Source: an uncultured Coriobacteriaceae bacterium (GTDB lineage Bacteria; Actinomycetota; Coriobacteriia; Coriobacteriales; Atopobiaceae). From it: a DNA stretch of 64,000 nt. The DNA lies in assembly GCA_902777325.1 (NCBI GenBank), contig CACYTH010000003.1, positions 147,005-211,004 of the forward strand, in the 5' to 3' direction. Positions 15,711-26,078 of this stretch are shown here, piece after piece. The position numbers and the translations under genes are program-made. Position 1 is the first letter of the stretch, and each line of letters opens with the position of its first letter. The notes beneath the pieces were generated by a model, which made no database searches, had not been told where the DNA came from, and saw only the letters and a program-made list of their open reading frames with translations.

Positions 15711-15791
15711 GGGAACGGGGGACAGGTACCCGTCTCGTTTTCCTTGCTATCGCCTTCTTAAGGAGAACAGCTACCTGTCCTCCTGTTTCCC
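15711..15791. repeat. Imperfect inverted repeat between convergent genes
   Basis: An arm from about 15712 (GGGAACGGGGGACAGGTA) is imperfectly complementary to one ending at about 15790, which overlaps the last codons of the CPBP gene. The GGGACAGG core recurs in the large palindrome at 27817-27934. Confidence 0.5.
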
Positions 15792-16499
15792 TTGCGGGAC
15801 GTTTCGCATGAGCCAGAGCGAGTAGGCGAGCAGGGCGACGAGCACCGCGACGAAGACGAGGATCATGGGGATGCTCGCGCTTGCGGGCTGCGTGGCAAAT
15901 ATCTGGTTGGAGAAGTCGATCGCGGTGTGTGCGAGGATGACGGTCGCGATGTCGTTGCTCCTGAGATAGATGGCACCGAGGAACAGGCCGATGACGGTCG
16001 AGTATAGTGCTTGGACGAGCAGGCTGGGAAGGTCCATGCCCACTGCGTTGGTGAGGTGAATCACGCCAAAGACCAGGGCGGATGCGATGAGCACGTACCG
16101 TGGTCCCTCGCCGCTCTTCTGCAGTCGGTCAATCAGGATGCCACGGAAGATGACCTCCTCGAAGATTCCTGGGGCAAAGGCGCACAGGACGGCGTTCGGC
16201 AAGAGGCTGGGAGAGACGAAGCCACAACCCGATATGAGGTGGTATATGACGTTCCACGCCACGATGACAATAACTGGGAGCGCGAGGCTCAGCGCTGAGA
16301 AGGACCTATTCCAGTGAAAGCACGAGTGAAACACCACGATGAGGACGAGTCCCACGAGGATGCGCCCGATGGCTCCGGCGACATCGGCGGGAATCGCTCC
16401 GCCGCCGATGACGGCGGCAGGGACAGCGGCAGCGAAGATTGCGACAAAGAAGAGGACGAACCCAAAGACGATGGGATATTTGGTTGAGAAGGACTTCAC
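15771..16499 (-). CDS. CPBP-family intramembrane metalloprotease
   Basis: 242 residues from the GTG at 16499, which has GAAGGAG nine bases upstream; an ATG at 16556 has no site. Six to eight hydrophobic segments. Active-site motifs of the CAAX-protease/bacteriocin-processing family are present: Glu114-Glu115 with Arg119 (FEEVIFRG), then FGVIHL and HTAIDF with the catalytic histidines. Family members cleave prenylated or small peptides within the membrane, and some give immunity to bacteriocins. No bacteriocin gene is adjacent, though a 35-residue membrane peptide lies 1.6 kb away. Confidence 0.82.
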   Translation of the reverse strand: MKSFSTKYPIVFGFVLFFVAIFAAAVPAAVIGGGAIPADVAGAIGRILVGLVLIVVFHSCFHWNRSFSALSLALPVIVIVAWNVIYHLISGCGFVSPSLLPNAVLCAFAPGIFEEVIFRGILIDRLQKSGEGPRYVLIASALVFGVIHLTNAVGMDLPSLLVQALYSTVIGLFLGAIYLRSNDIATVILAHTAIDFSNQIFATQPASASIPMILVFVAVLVALLAYSLWLMRNVPQGKQEDR

Positions 16500-16531
16500 G
16501 GCAGGAGACTCCTTCGATCGTGTTTGCTTGA

Positions 16532-18130
<1,599 letters not shown>

Positions 18131-18245
18131 CTAGGTGATTGCTATCCCGTGAAACGATTTGCCGCAACCTGCACATCACGTTGCCGGGTTGCGCGCGCAC
18201 TAACGCATGGAATGGCTAGCGCCAAGGCGCGCAGAACGAGTTACG

Positions 18246-18282
18246 AGGGTGACGGGACGACGAATCGTCTTCCTGTCACCCT
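18246..18282. terminator. Long hairpin between convergent genes
   Basis: Arms 18246-18263 and 18265-18282 are complementary over 18 bp with two mismatches. It lies between the GH1 pseudogene and the ABC exporter gene and probably ends transcription in both directions. Confidence 0.6.
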
Positions 18283-18314
18283 TGTGCTTGGTTCGATTAT
18301 TCGGCTATTAGAAG

Positions 18315-20120
18315 TCACTCCGCCTCGAGGAAGGCGCCGGTCTGGCGGTCCCAGAGGGACTCGTAGGTGCCGCCCGCCCGGCTGAGCTCGGCGTGGGTGC
18401 CGTCCTCCACGATCTGGCCCTCATCCAGCACCACGATGCGGTCGAGGGCGGCCACGGTGGAGAGGCGGTGGGCGACGACGATCGAGGTGCGGCCGCGCAT
18501 GAGGTTCTCGAGCGCGCCCTGCACGAGCGCCTCGCTCTCGCTGTCGAGGGCGCTCGTGGCCTCGTCGAGCACCAGGATGGGGCAGTCGGCCAGTATCGCG
18601 CGGGCGATGGCCACGCGCTGGCGCTGGCCGCCGGAGAGCTTGACGCCGCGCTCGCCGACCATGGTGTCGAGCCCGCGGGGCAGCCGGTCCACGAACTCGA
18701 GCGCGTTGGCCAGGCGCGCGGCCTCGCGTACTTCGTCCTCCGTCGCATCGGGGCGCCCGTAGGCGATGTTCTCGCGGATGGAGCGGTGGAACAGCAGCGC
18801 CTCCTGCGGCACGTAGGCGACCTGCCGCCTGAGCGACTGCTGCGCGCAGGCGGAGATGTCCTGCCCGTCCACGAGGACCCGCCCCTCCTGCACGTCGGAG
18901 AGGCGGAGCAGCAGCTTGGTGAGCGTGGTCTTGCCCGATCCCGAGCGACCCACCAGTCCCACGCGCTGGCCCGCGGGCACGTGGAGCGTGAGGTCGCGGA
19001 AGACGTAGTCGCCCTCCGCCGCGTCCTCGTAGCGGAAGGCCAGGTGCTCGAAGTCCACGGCCCCCTCGCTCACCACCAGCTCCGGCGCACCAGGCGCGTC
19101 CTCCGCCAGCCGCGGCTCGTCCAGGACCTTGGTCATCTCGGCCGCGTCGCCCACCGCTCGGTTCATGCGCGCCATCATCGAGTTGATGTAGTTGAAGCGC
19201 ATGGACAGGTTGTAGGTGTAAGTGAACATCATGACCAGCGTGCCGGCGCTGATGCCGTACCACGCGTTACCGCCCACCACGAAGATGCTGGTCACAAACA
19301 TGATGAAGGTGATGAGCCCGCTCGTCATGGCACCGCGGCGCATCATGGCGTTCATGCTCACGCGCTCGGCGGTCATGGCCTCGCGGTCAGCCTCGTCAAA
19401 GAGCTGTCGCTCGAAGTCCTCGCGGCCACAGGTCTTGACGGCCAGAATGTTGGTCACCGCATCGGAGAGCACGCCCGAGAGCTTGTTCTGCGCCGCGGCG
19501 GTGGCAGCGGAGAGCGGAAGGATCCGCTGGTACATGGTGTAGGCAACTACCACGTAGACCGTGAGCATCAAAAATAGGATGCAGACGAACAGCGGGCTTG
19601 CCGGCCACAGCAGCACGATGGTGCACACGATGGAGGCGAGCGTGGGGATGAGCGAGTAGACCACCACGTCCACCAGGCCCACGTAGCCGCCCATGAAGCG
19701 GCTGGTCTGGCTCACGAGGCTGCCGCCAAAGCGGCTGGTGTGGAAGGTCATCGACTGGTTGGAGAGCGTGTCAAAGCAGAGCCTGGCAAGATGGAAGTTG
19801 CCGTTGAGCTCCAGCTGCATGACCGACCAGTCCTGCAGCTTCGAGCAGGTCTGGCCGACGGCGTTGACCACGAGCAGGGCGATTACGTATGGCGCGAAGA
19901 CCTCCCACACCTGGGTGGCAGGCACTGGCTCCGCCTGCACGCGGTCGACGATGAGGCCCATGACCCAGGTGTTGGCGTAGTTGAGCAGCGCGGTATATGC
20001 GACGCTGGTGAAGACTGCCATGAACGCCGCAAGTGGCTTCTTGCGTGTGACCCACCAGAACCAATGGAGCGTGCGCCGGATGGTCTGGCCGCTGAGCGGC
20101 CCGGTCTTTCTCTGTGCCAT
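18315..20120 (-). CDS. ABC exporter, fused permease and ATPase
   Basis: 601 residues. Residues 1-330 form a six-helix type I exporter domain; residues about 355-590 form the nucleotide-binding domain with Walker A GRSGSGKTT, the Q-loop VPQEALLF, signature LSGGQ, Walker B ILVLDEATSALD and the H-loop VAHRLST. Such half-transporters work as homodimers or with a partner; no partner gene is adjacent, so a homodimer is likely. GAGGGAG precedes the ATG. The substrate is not predictable (lipid, drug or peptide). Confidence 0.9.
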   Translation of the reverse strand: MAQRKTGPLSGQTIRRTLHWFWWVTRKKPLAAFMAVFTSVAYTALLNYANTWVMGLIVDRVQAEPVPATQVWEVFAPYVIALLVVNAVGQTCSKLQDWSVMQLELNGNFHLARLCFDTLSNQSMTFHTSRFGGSLVSQTSRFMGGYVGLVDVVVYSLIPTLASIVCTIVLLWPASPLFVCILFLMLTVYVVVAYTMYQRILPLSAATAAAQNKLSGVLSDAVTNILAVKTCGREDFERQLFDEADREAMTAERVSMNAMMRRGAMTSGLITFIMFVTSIFVVGGNAWYGISAGTLVMMFTYTYNLSMRFNYINSMMARMNRAVGDAAEMTKVLDEPRLAEDAPGAPELVVSEGAVDFEHLAFRYEDAAEGDYVFRDLTLHVPAGQRVGLVGRSGSGKTTLTKLLLRLSDVQEGRVLVDGQDISACAQQSLRRQVAYVPQEALLFHRSIRENIAYGRPDATEDEVREAARLANALEFVDRLPRGLDTMVGERGVKLSGGQRQRVAIARAILADCPILVLDEATSALDSESEALVQGALENLMRGRTSIVVAHRLSTVAALDRIVVLDEGQIVEDGTHAELSRAGGTYESLWDRQTGAFLEAE

Positions 20121-20310
20121 CGATCTCCCTCTTCCCTCCGTGTTCCGCGCCCTATTGTGCCACGAGTGATGGTGAGGAAGGTTGCATGCAATGTTGCTAC
20201 GACATCTTGGCGCGAAGGCGTACTGGCTTGCGCAGTTTGTTGGTCTGCGCTCAGCCTAACTCCCGCTTTGCATGTATACAATGGGAATGTTTGTTTTCGG
20301 GAGGGGTGCC

Positions 20311-21897
20311 ATGGCCATCAAAACATCCGACATCGTCCTTGACCTTGAGGGAATAGATAGTGCGTCAGAGGCGGTCGAGGAGTTTCTCGCCAAATCGAAG
20401 CTCGATAGGCGCAGCCAGCTCTCGGCTCGCTTGACCTTCGAGAATGCCCTGCTCAACCTGCGCGACACCTTTGGGGACGGCTTTCCCGCGCAACTTGTGG
20501 TGGGCAGCCGCCTTGGCAAGCCGCTCCTCGTGGTCAAGGTGCGGGGCAGGCGCTTTGACCCGCGCACTTTGGGCGACGAGAGTGCCTGGGAGCACTCGCT
20601 CATGGAGGCCGCCGGCCTGAGGCCGTCGTATGCCTACCGTGGCGGGCACAACATCATTTCCATCTCCTGCCCCCGGCCTCCGATGGGGTCTGCCCTAAAG
20701 GCGGCCATCGCCATCGTCCTTGGACTGGCGCTCTCGCGGGCGGGATTCCTTTTGCCTGACTCTACGCGCGAGTACATCCTCACAGGTCTCGTCAAACCGC
20801 TCTTTGACATCTACGTCAAGATGCTTGCGGGCGTGGCAGGTCCCATGGTGTTTCTCTCGGTGGCCTGCGGCATCGCCGGCATCGGCGACATGGTCGCGCT
20901 GGGGCGCAGTGGCAAGGCGATCATGAGGCGACACTTTGTGGTGAACCTCTTTGGCGCGCTCCTGGCCCTTGTCGTAGGCATTCCGATCTATCGGCTGACG
21001 TACGGATCGACTGTGGGGGAGAGTGGTGCGCTCCTCAGCATAACGAACCTCATCTTGGGGATGTTTCCCACCAACTTTGTCGAGCCTATCGTGGAGAGCA
21101 ACACCTTGCAGCTCTCGGTGCTCTCGGTCGCCGTAGGAATAGCTGCGCTGGCGCTGGGCGACCTCACCGAGCACGTGCGCAAGCTCCTGCAGGAGCTCAA
21201 CATGCTCGTCCAGTTCCTCATGGAGCAGCTCTGCCGACTCCTGCCCGCGTTCATCGTGGTCATGATGGTCTCGCAGTCCTGGTCGGGCACCATGGGCGCC
21301 CTGCTGGCTTCGTGGTTCCCCATCCTTTTGATCTCCTGCACCATGTTGGTCTTTGTGGTTGGGCAGCTGCTCTTTGTGGCGATGCGCTGCAAGGTACCTC
21401 CCGTGCGAATCCTGCGCGCGATCTCGCCCGCCATGGTCATCGCATGCATCACCGCGTCCTCCTCGGCTGCGTTTGGGTCGATGCTCTCCATTTGCCAGGA
21501 CGACCTCGGAATCGACGAGGGACAGGCGTCATTTGGCGTTCCCCTGGGCATGGTGCTCTGCAAGCCCATGCCCACCATCCAACTGATCATCATGATGCTG
21601 TACTGCGCGCAGGCCTATGGCGTGGCTGCCGACACTCTCTGGTATGTGCGGATGGGCATCACGTGCCTGCTCTATGCGATCGCGATTCCTCCCGTGCCAG
21701 GCGGCACGCTCGCCTGCTATGGCATCATGCTCGGGAGCCTCGGCATCCCGCTCGACGCCATTGCGGTGGTCACGGCGCTCGACCTGCTGCTGGACAACTT
21801 CTGCTCGGCCGGCAACGTCGCCACGGTGATGCTGGGGATCCTGACGGCGGCCAGCTCGCTTGGCGCGGTCGACCACGAGCGGTTGAGCAAGTCGTAG
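20311..21897 (+). CDS. SDF (dicarboxylate/amino acid:cation) symporter with N-terminal HATPase-like domain
   Basis: 528 residues. From about residue 128 the protein has the SDF fold with hairpin motif ASSSAAFGS, PMPTIQL, PPVPGG and DLLLDNFCSAGNV. The last two correspond to GltPh helices 7-8, but the Arg and Asp that bind acidic substrates are not obvious. Residues 1-120 are an extra soluble domain that resembles a reduced HATPase: ENALLN at 44-49 recalls the N-box and VRGRRFDP at 77-84 the G1 box, with the ATP-contacting Asp missing. The start at 20311 follows GGGAGGGG. Transport of a dicarboxylate or neutral amino acid is likely; the N-terminal domain may regulate it. Confidence 0.8.
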   Translation: MAIKTSDIVLDLEGIDSASEAVEEFLAKSKLDRRSQLSARLTFENALLNLRDTFGDGFPAQLVVGSRLGKPLLVVKVRGRRFDPRTLGDESAWEHSLMEAAGLRPSYAYRGGHNIISISCPRPPMGSALKAAIAIVLGLALSRAGFLLPDSTREYILTGLVKPLFDIYVKMLAGVAGPMVFLSVACGIAGIGDMVALGRSGKAIMRRHFVVNLFGALLALVVGIPIYRLTYGSTVGESGALLSITNLILGMFPTNFVEPIVESNTLQLSVLSVAVGIAALALGDLTEHVRKLLQELNMLVQFLMEQLCRLLPAFIVVMMVSQSWSGTMGALLASWFPILLISCTMLVFVVGQLLFVAMRCKVPPVRILRAISPAMVIACITASSSAAFGSMLSICQDDLGIDEGQASFGVPLGMVLCKPMPTIQLIIMMLYCAQAYGVAADTLWYVRMGITCLLYAIAIPPVPGGTLACYGIMLGSLGIPLDAIAVVTALDLLLDNFCSAGNVATVMLGILTAASSLGAVDHERLSKS

Positions 21898-22023
21898 ATA
21901 CTGTTCGGGGATGCCCTTCTGCCAACGTACCGCGATAGAATGATTACTTAGACCCGCCAGAACCGAGGTGGCATAAGGGTCCATTAGGGCAAATGAGGTG
22001 CCGACGAGTCAAAGGAGTCGAGC

Positions 22024-23436
22024 GTGAACGATCTGGCACAGGCGTATCGCCAGTGGATTTTGGCGCAGCAGATTGAGGGCTGCACGCTTTCGGAGACCGA
22101 CAAGGGCAACATCGTTTTGGAGAACGACCTCGTCAAGGGCTGGGTCAACTTCTACGACATCGATGGTTCGACCATCGTCGAGCTGCGCCTCGAGCGCGTG
22201 CTCGATGGCGAGCCCGCCTTCTTCCTCCACTTCGAGCTGGAGGATCTGGTACGTGCCCAGAACCTGTTTGGCGAGATGGCCCAGGTGGTCGACGAGGTCA
22301 CGCATTGCGAGGTGCGCCACGTGCTGCTGTGCTGCACCTGTGGCGTGACTACGACCTTCTTCTCCAACAAGCTCAACGAGCTTGCCCAGGGCTTTGGTGT
22401 CGACTACGACTTTACGGCGCAGCCCATCGAGTCGGCCAAGAAGAACGGTGCGCAGTATGCTGCGGTGCTGCTGGCGCCACAGGTCGGCCACCAGCGCAAG
22501 GAGGTGGCCGAGGCCCTTCCCAACGTGCCGGTCATCGAGCTTCCGGGCAAGATCTTTGGTGCCTATGATGCCGCGGCGGCGCTGCGCCTTGTGGTTGACG
22601 CGCTCTCCGGCGCTCGCTCCGCTCCATCGGAGGACACGCTCATGCCGGCGCGCGACTACGACAAGACTAAACGCGTGCTTGCCCTGAGCTACATCCATCG
22701 CGAGGACGAGCCGACGCTGAGCTACCTCGTGCTCGACCATGGCGAGTTCGCCCTGTCGGGCATGCTGGTGCGCCGCAGCTTTACCATCGACACCCTCAAG
22801 GACTTGGCAGCCACGCTGCGCGTCGAGGGGTGGAAGACCTCGGAGTTCGATGCCATCGGCATTGCCGTGCCGGGCATCGTGGACAACGGCGTGGTCATCA
22901 GCCACCGCAACGGCGAGGAGGTGCGCTTTGACCTGGCCGCCAAGCTCGCCGAGATCTGGCACACGCAGGTCTACGTCGACTACAACGCGTGCGCCGCGGC
23001 CGTGGGCTGCTACGTAAGCCAGGACAAGTACGATGACGTGGTGTTTCATGCGCAGGCCATCGGCGTTGCCGATGGCGAGCAGGGCTATGTGGTTGGTGGC
23101 GAGCCGCTTGTCGGCCGCGGTGGTCGCTCCGGGCATGTGGGGCCGCTCGCTCAGGGCTATGCGCTGGGCATGGGGCTTGACGATGCCGCGTGGCGCGTGA
23201 ACGGCATGCGCGAGCTGGTTGCCCGCTACCTCTCCAACGTCATCTGCACGCTTGCCCCGCAGGCGATCTTCGTGTGGTGCGACCTGCTCCCCGACATGGA
23301 CGAGCTGCGCGAGGAGCTGCTCAAGACCCTGCCCATCGCGTCGATTCCCGAGCTGATAGACGTGGCCGACTACGATGGCTGCGTGCTGACGGGCGAGCTG
23401 TCGCTGTGCCTGAGGAGGCTCGCGCACAAGGGCTGA
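22024..23436 (+). CDS. PTS EIIB-like domain fused to a ROK-like domain
   Basis: 470 residues, GTG start with AAAGGAG. Residues 1-95 are unassigned. Residues 97-195 resemble a lactose/cellobiose-type EIIB: the phosphocysteine loop LLCCTCGVTTT (Cys103/Cys104) and LLAPQVGHQRKEV match the family. Residues 220-470 resemble a ROK/ASKHA protein (AIGIAVPGIVDNG and VYVDYNACAAAVG), but the zinc motif and the first phosphate loop of sugar kinases are degraded, and no DNA-binding domain is visible. It may sense PTS phosphorylation together with a sugar. The upstream SDF gene ends 126 bases before. Confidence 0.7.
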   Translation: MNDLAQAYRQWILAQQIEGCTLSETDKGNIVLENDLVKGWVNFYDIDGSTIVELRLERVLDGEPAFFLHFELEDLVRAQNLFGEMAQVVDEVTHCEVRHVLLCCTCGVTTTFFSNKLNELAQGFGVDYDFTAQPIESAKKNGAQYAAVLLAPQVGHQRKEVAEALPNVPVIELPGKIFGAYDAAAALRLVVDALSGARSAPSEDTLMPARDYDKTKRVLALSYIHREDEPTLSYLVLDHGEFALSGMLVRRSFTIDTLKDLAATLRVEGWKTSEFDAIGIAVPGIVDNGVVISHRNGEEVRFDLAAKLAEIWHTQVYVDYNACAAAVGCYVSQDKYDDVVFHAQAIGVADGEQGYVVGGEPLVGRGGRSGHVGPLAQGYALGMGLDDAAWRVNGMRELVARYLSNVICTLAPQAIFVWCDLLPDMDELREELLKTLPIASIPELIDVADYDGCVLTGELSLCLRRLAHKG

Positions 23437-23449
23437 CATGAGGGGTGAG

Positions 23450-23512
23450 ACCTGCCACCGGGGGTAACCCCCTTTGGCAGACCTGCCAAAGGGGTTACCC
23501 CCGGTGGCAGGT
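23450..23512. repeat. Near-perfect 30-bp-arm palindrome
   Basis: Arms 23450-23480 and 23483-23512 are complementary over 30 bp with one extra C in the left arm and a two-base centre. It lies between the convergent EIIB-ROK and AIM24 genes and probably acts as a bidirectional terminator, although there is no T run. Confidence 0.75.
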
Positions 23513-23594
23513 TTGAGGACCAAAAAGGCGGGACAGACCTGACTGGGCCTGTCCCGCCTCTTTGCGTTTGGTTGTTGCTGTCGCTTGTGTGCGC

Positions 23595-24269
23595 CTACGC
23601 GGTGACGATGTAGGGCTGGATGGCACCGGCGACGCCAGGGATCGGCATGGTCTGCAGCCAGATGCGGCCGGGGCCGGTGAGTACGGTGTTGAAGAGGCCC
23701 TCGCCACCGAGCAGCTTGTTCTTGATGCCCTTGACCTGCTGGATGTCGATGGAGACGGAGCTCTCGAAGCCTGCGACATAGCCAGTGTCGATGATCATCT
23801 GCTGGCCGGGCTTGAGCTGGTACTCGATCAGCTCGCCGTCGATCTCGGCGAAGGCGACGCCGTGACCGGAGAGGCGCTGCATGATGAAGCCCTCGCCGCC
23901 AAACAGGCCGGCGCCGAACTTCTTGTTGAAGAAGATATCCAGGTTCACGGTCTCCTCGGAGGCGAGGAAGGCGCTCTTCTGCAGGATCCACTCCTGGCCG
24001 CGCTCAAGGGTGATGGGGACGATCTTGCCCGGGAAGCTGGAGCCAAAGGTGATCATGCCCGGGCCACCCTGTGCGGTGTAGATGTTCTGGAACATGCTCT
24101 CGCCGGAGAAGGCCTTGGAGAACATCTTGCCGACGCCGCCGCCCTTTGTTTCCATCTGCATGTTGGGGGTCATCCAGGTCATGGAGCCCTTCTCGGTGAT
24201 CATCCTCTCGCCGGACTGGAGCTGGCAGATGACAACAGGAAAGTTACCGCCGCGAATCTCGTACTGCAT
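23595..24269 (-). CDS. AIM24/TIGR00266 family protein
   Basis: 224 residues. The family forms a beta-sandwich of Gly-rich repeats; here GGGVGKMFSKAFSGESMF, GGEGFIMQRLSGHG and LGGEGLFNTVLTGPG are typical. Function is unknown in bacteria; the mitochondrial relative AIM24 supports inner-membrane organisation. GGAGGACA precedes the ATG. Monocistronic. Confidence 0.85.
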   Translation of the reverse strand: MQYEIRGGNFPVVICQLQSGERMITEKGSMTWMTPNMQMETKGGGVGKMFSKAFSGESMFQNIYTAQGGPGMITFGSSFPGKIVPITLERGQEWILQKSAFLASEETVNLDIFFNKKFGAGLFGGEGFIMQRLSGHGVAFAEIDGELIEYQLKPGQQMIIDTGYVAGFESSVSIDIQQVKGIKNKLLGGEGLFNTVLTGPGRIWLQTMPIPGVAGAIQPYIVTA

Positions 24270-24413
24270 AATGTCCTCCTAGACTTATAGACTGAGATGC
24301 CTCACGTTTAGTTGCCTGTTATACGCAGTATATGGCTAGGTTGTCTCAATAATAATTGGCGAAAACGCTTATTTCTTTGGAATGAGGTTACGCAACCGCA
24401 GAAGGGGGTGCCC

Positions 24414-25355
24414 ATGATCGTCAATACCGGTGCGCGCACCGACACGGCGCAGTGGTATGCGCCCTGGCTGCTTAGGCGCTTTGCGGAAGGCTTTGTCTTT
24501 GTGCGCAACCCGCTCTTCCCGCACAAGGTGAGCCGCCTGGAGCTCGACCCAGCGGTCGTGGACTGCGTCGAGTTCTGCAGCAAGAACTACGCCCCGCTGC
24601 TTCCGCGTCTTGGCGAGATAACCGGCCGCTTTAACACGCACTTCCATTACACCATCACGGCCTACGGGCGCGACATCGAGCCCTTGGTGCCGAGCATCGA
24701 CGACTCGGTGGAGACCTTATATGACCTCGAGCGCATCGTCGGCGCGCGGCGCATCTGCTGGCGCTACGACCCAGTTCTTCTGAGCGACACCTACACTATC
24801 GGGCGCCACCTCGAGACCTTCGACTATCTCTGCGGGCGTCTGTCCGGCCATGTGGACCGCTGCATCTTCTCCTTCGTGGAGCGCTACAAAAAGCTCGAGC
24901 AGAACTTTCCGGAGCTGGCCGAGATTACTCTCGCAGACCGCGACGCTCTTGCTGCGGGCCTTGGGCATATTGCCGCAGAGCATGGCATACCTATCCAGAC
25001 CTGCGGAAACAACGGACTCTGGCCGCAGTATGGCATCGCGGCGAGCGGATGCACGACCTTGGCCATGCTCGGTGCGGCCAACGGGGTGGAGTTCAGGGAG
25101 CTCAGGCACAAGGGCCAGCGGGCGGGCTGTGGCTGCTTCGAGAGCCGTGACATCGGTGCCTACGACAGCTGCCCAAATGGTTGTCGGTATTGCTATGCCA
25201 ATCGCAGTCCCGAGAAGGCGCGGGAGAACTATCGTCTCAACCACGATCCTGAAAGCCCGCTGCTGCTTGGACACCTTGCGGACGGTGACGAGATCAGCTT
25301 CGCTGACCAGAGGAGCCTGCTCAAGCCGAGCCAGCAGCTGACGTTTGGCCTCTAG
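24414..25355 (+). CDS. DUF1848 family protein, probable Fe-S protein
   Basis: 313 residues from the ATG at 24414, which follows AAGGGGG. A C-terminal cysteine cluster at about 236-260 (CGCFESRDIGAYDSC, then NGCRYCYA) is the mark of the family and resembles radical-SAM-type iron-sulfur ligation. The N-terminal part has a TIM-barrel-like pattern (TNTGARTD, FHYTITAYG, WRYDPVLLS). Function is unknown. An in-frame ATG at 24312 has no ribosome binding site. Confidence 0.82.
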   Translation: MIVNTGARTDTAQWYAPWLLRRFAEGFVFVRNPLFPHKVSRLELDPAVVDCVEFCSKNYAPLLPRLGEITGRFNTHFHYTITAYGRDIEPLVPSIDDSVETLYDLERIVGARRICWRYDPVLLSDTYTIGRHLETFDYLCGRLSGHVDRCIFSFVERYKKLEQNFPELAEITLADRDALAAGLGHIAAEHGIPIQTCGNNGLWPQYGIAASGCTTLAMLGAANGVEFRELRHKGQRAGCGCFESRDIGAYDSCPNGCRYCYANRSPEKARENYRLNHDPESPLLLGHLADGDEISFADQRSLLKPSQQLTFGL

Positions 25356-25414
25356 TGAAAAGCGGCGCAGCAGGCCTGAGCTCGCTGCGCCGCAAAATGC
25401 AGGTGGTTGCGTGT

Positions 25415-25939
25415 CTACTCGGCCCAGAAGACGCGCCCGTCCTTGCGCGGCGCGCCTGCGGGTGCGGGCTTGTCGGAGTAGCCTAGCACGCAGTGGCCGA
25501 TGCCCTCGTAGTCGCCCTCGACGCCCAGCTCGGCGAGGATGGCCTTGCCCTCGTCGGAGTCGAACTCCTCCTTGGCGCGGTGGATCCAGATGGAGCCCAC
25601 GCCCAGCGACTCGGCGGCGTTCATGAGGTTGCCCATCACCAGCGCTCCGTCATAGAGGTAGGTGGGCACGGAGCGGTCGGAGAGCACCACTAGCACGGTG
25701 CGTCCGCCGTAGAAGGGGTCAAAGCCGTCCTTGCCCATGATCTTCGCGTTCATGGCGGAGAGCCGGTCGCGCAGCTCGGGATCGGTCACCGCCACGATGA
25801 TGGGTGCCTGCTTGCCAATGCCGCTTGCCGCCCAAAGCCCGGCATCGATGATCTGCTCGATGAGCGCCTTGTCCACGGGCTTGTCATTGAAGGTGCGGAT
25901 GGATCGGCGGGTTTTGAGGGTCTGGATGGTGTCGTTCAC
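25415..25939 (-). CDS. Nitroreductase family protein
   Basis: 174 residues, FMN-dependent. The N-terminal TRRSIRTFNDKPVD holds the Arg-Ser-Arg FMN phosphate contact, ASGIGKQAP follows, and GVGSIWIHRA and LGYSDKP are the C-terminal FMN-loop segments. GTG start with GAGAGGAG upstream. Such enzymes reduce nitro compounds or quinones with NAD(P)H in the cytoplasm; the natural substrate is unknown. Confidence 0.88.
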   Translation of the reverse strand: MNDTIQTLKTRRSIRTFNDKPVDKALIEQIIDAGLWAASGIGKQAPIIVAVTDPELRDRLSAMNAKIMGKDGFDPFYGGRTVLVVLSDRSVPTYLYDGALVMGNLMNAAESLGVGSIWIHRAKEEFDSDEGKAILAELGVEGDYEGIGHCVLGYSDKPAPAGAPRKDGRVFWAE

Positions 25940-26078
25940 GAGATGCTCCTCTCAAACGTATTGCATGCAAACTAATCGTACCCACAATTGAACTAGGTAT
26001 GCGCGTCGCGTACGGGAGGGTCCGCGAGCGTGACGCGCGAGCAAAGCACGGGTTCGGCTACATACGTGAGGGGGAGCC

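Noticed and set aside
18281..18314. GGTTCGATTATTC considered as a tRNA T-arm
   Set aside because: No matching acceptor, D or anticodon arm could be built around it.
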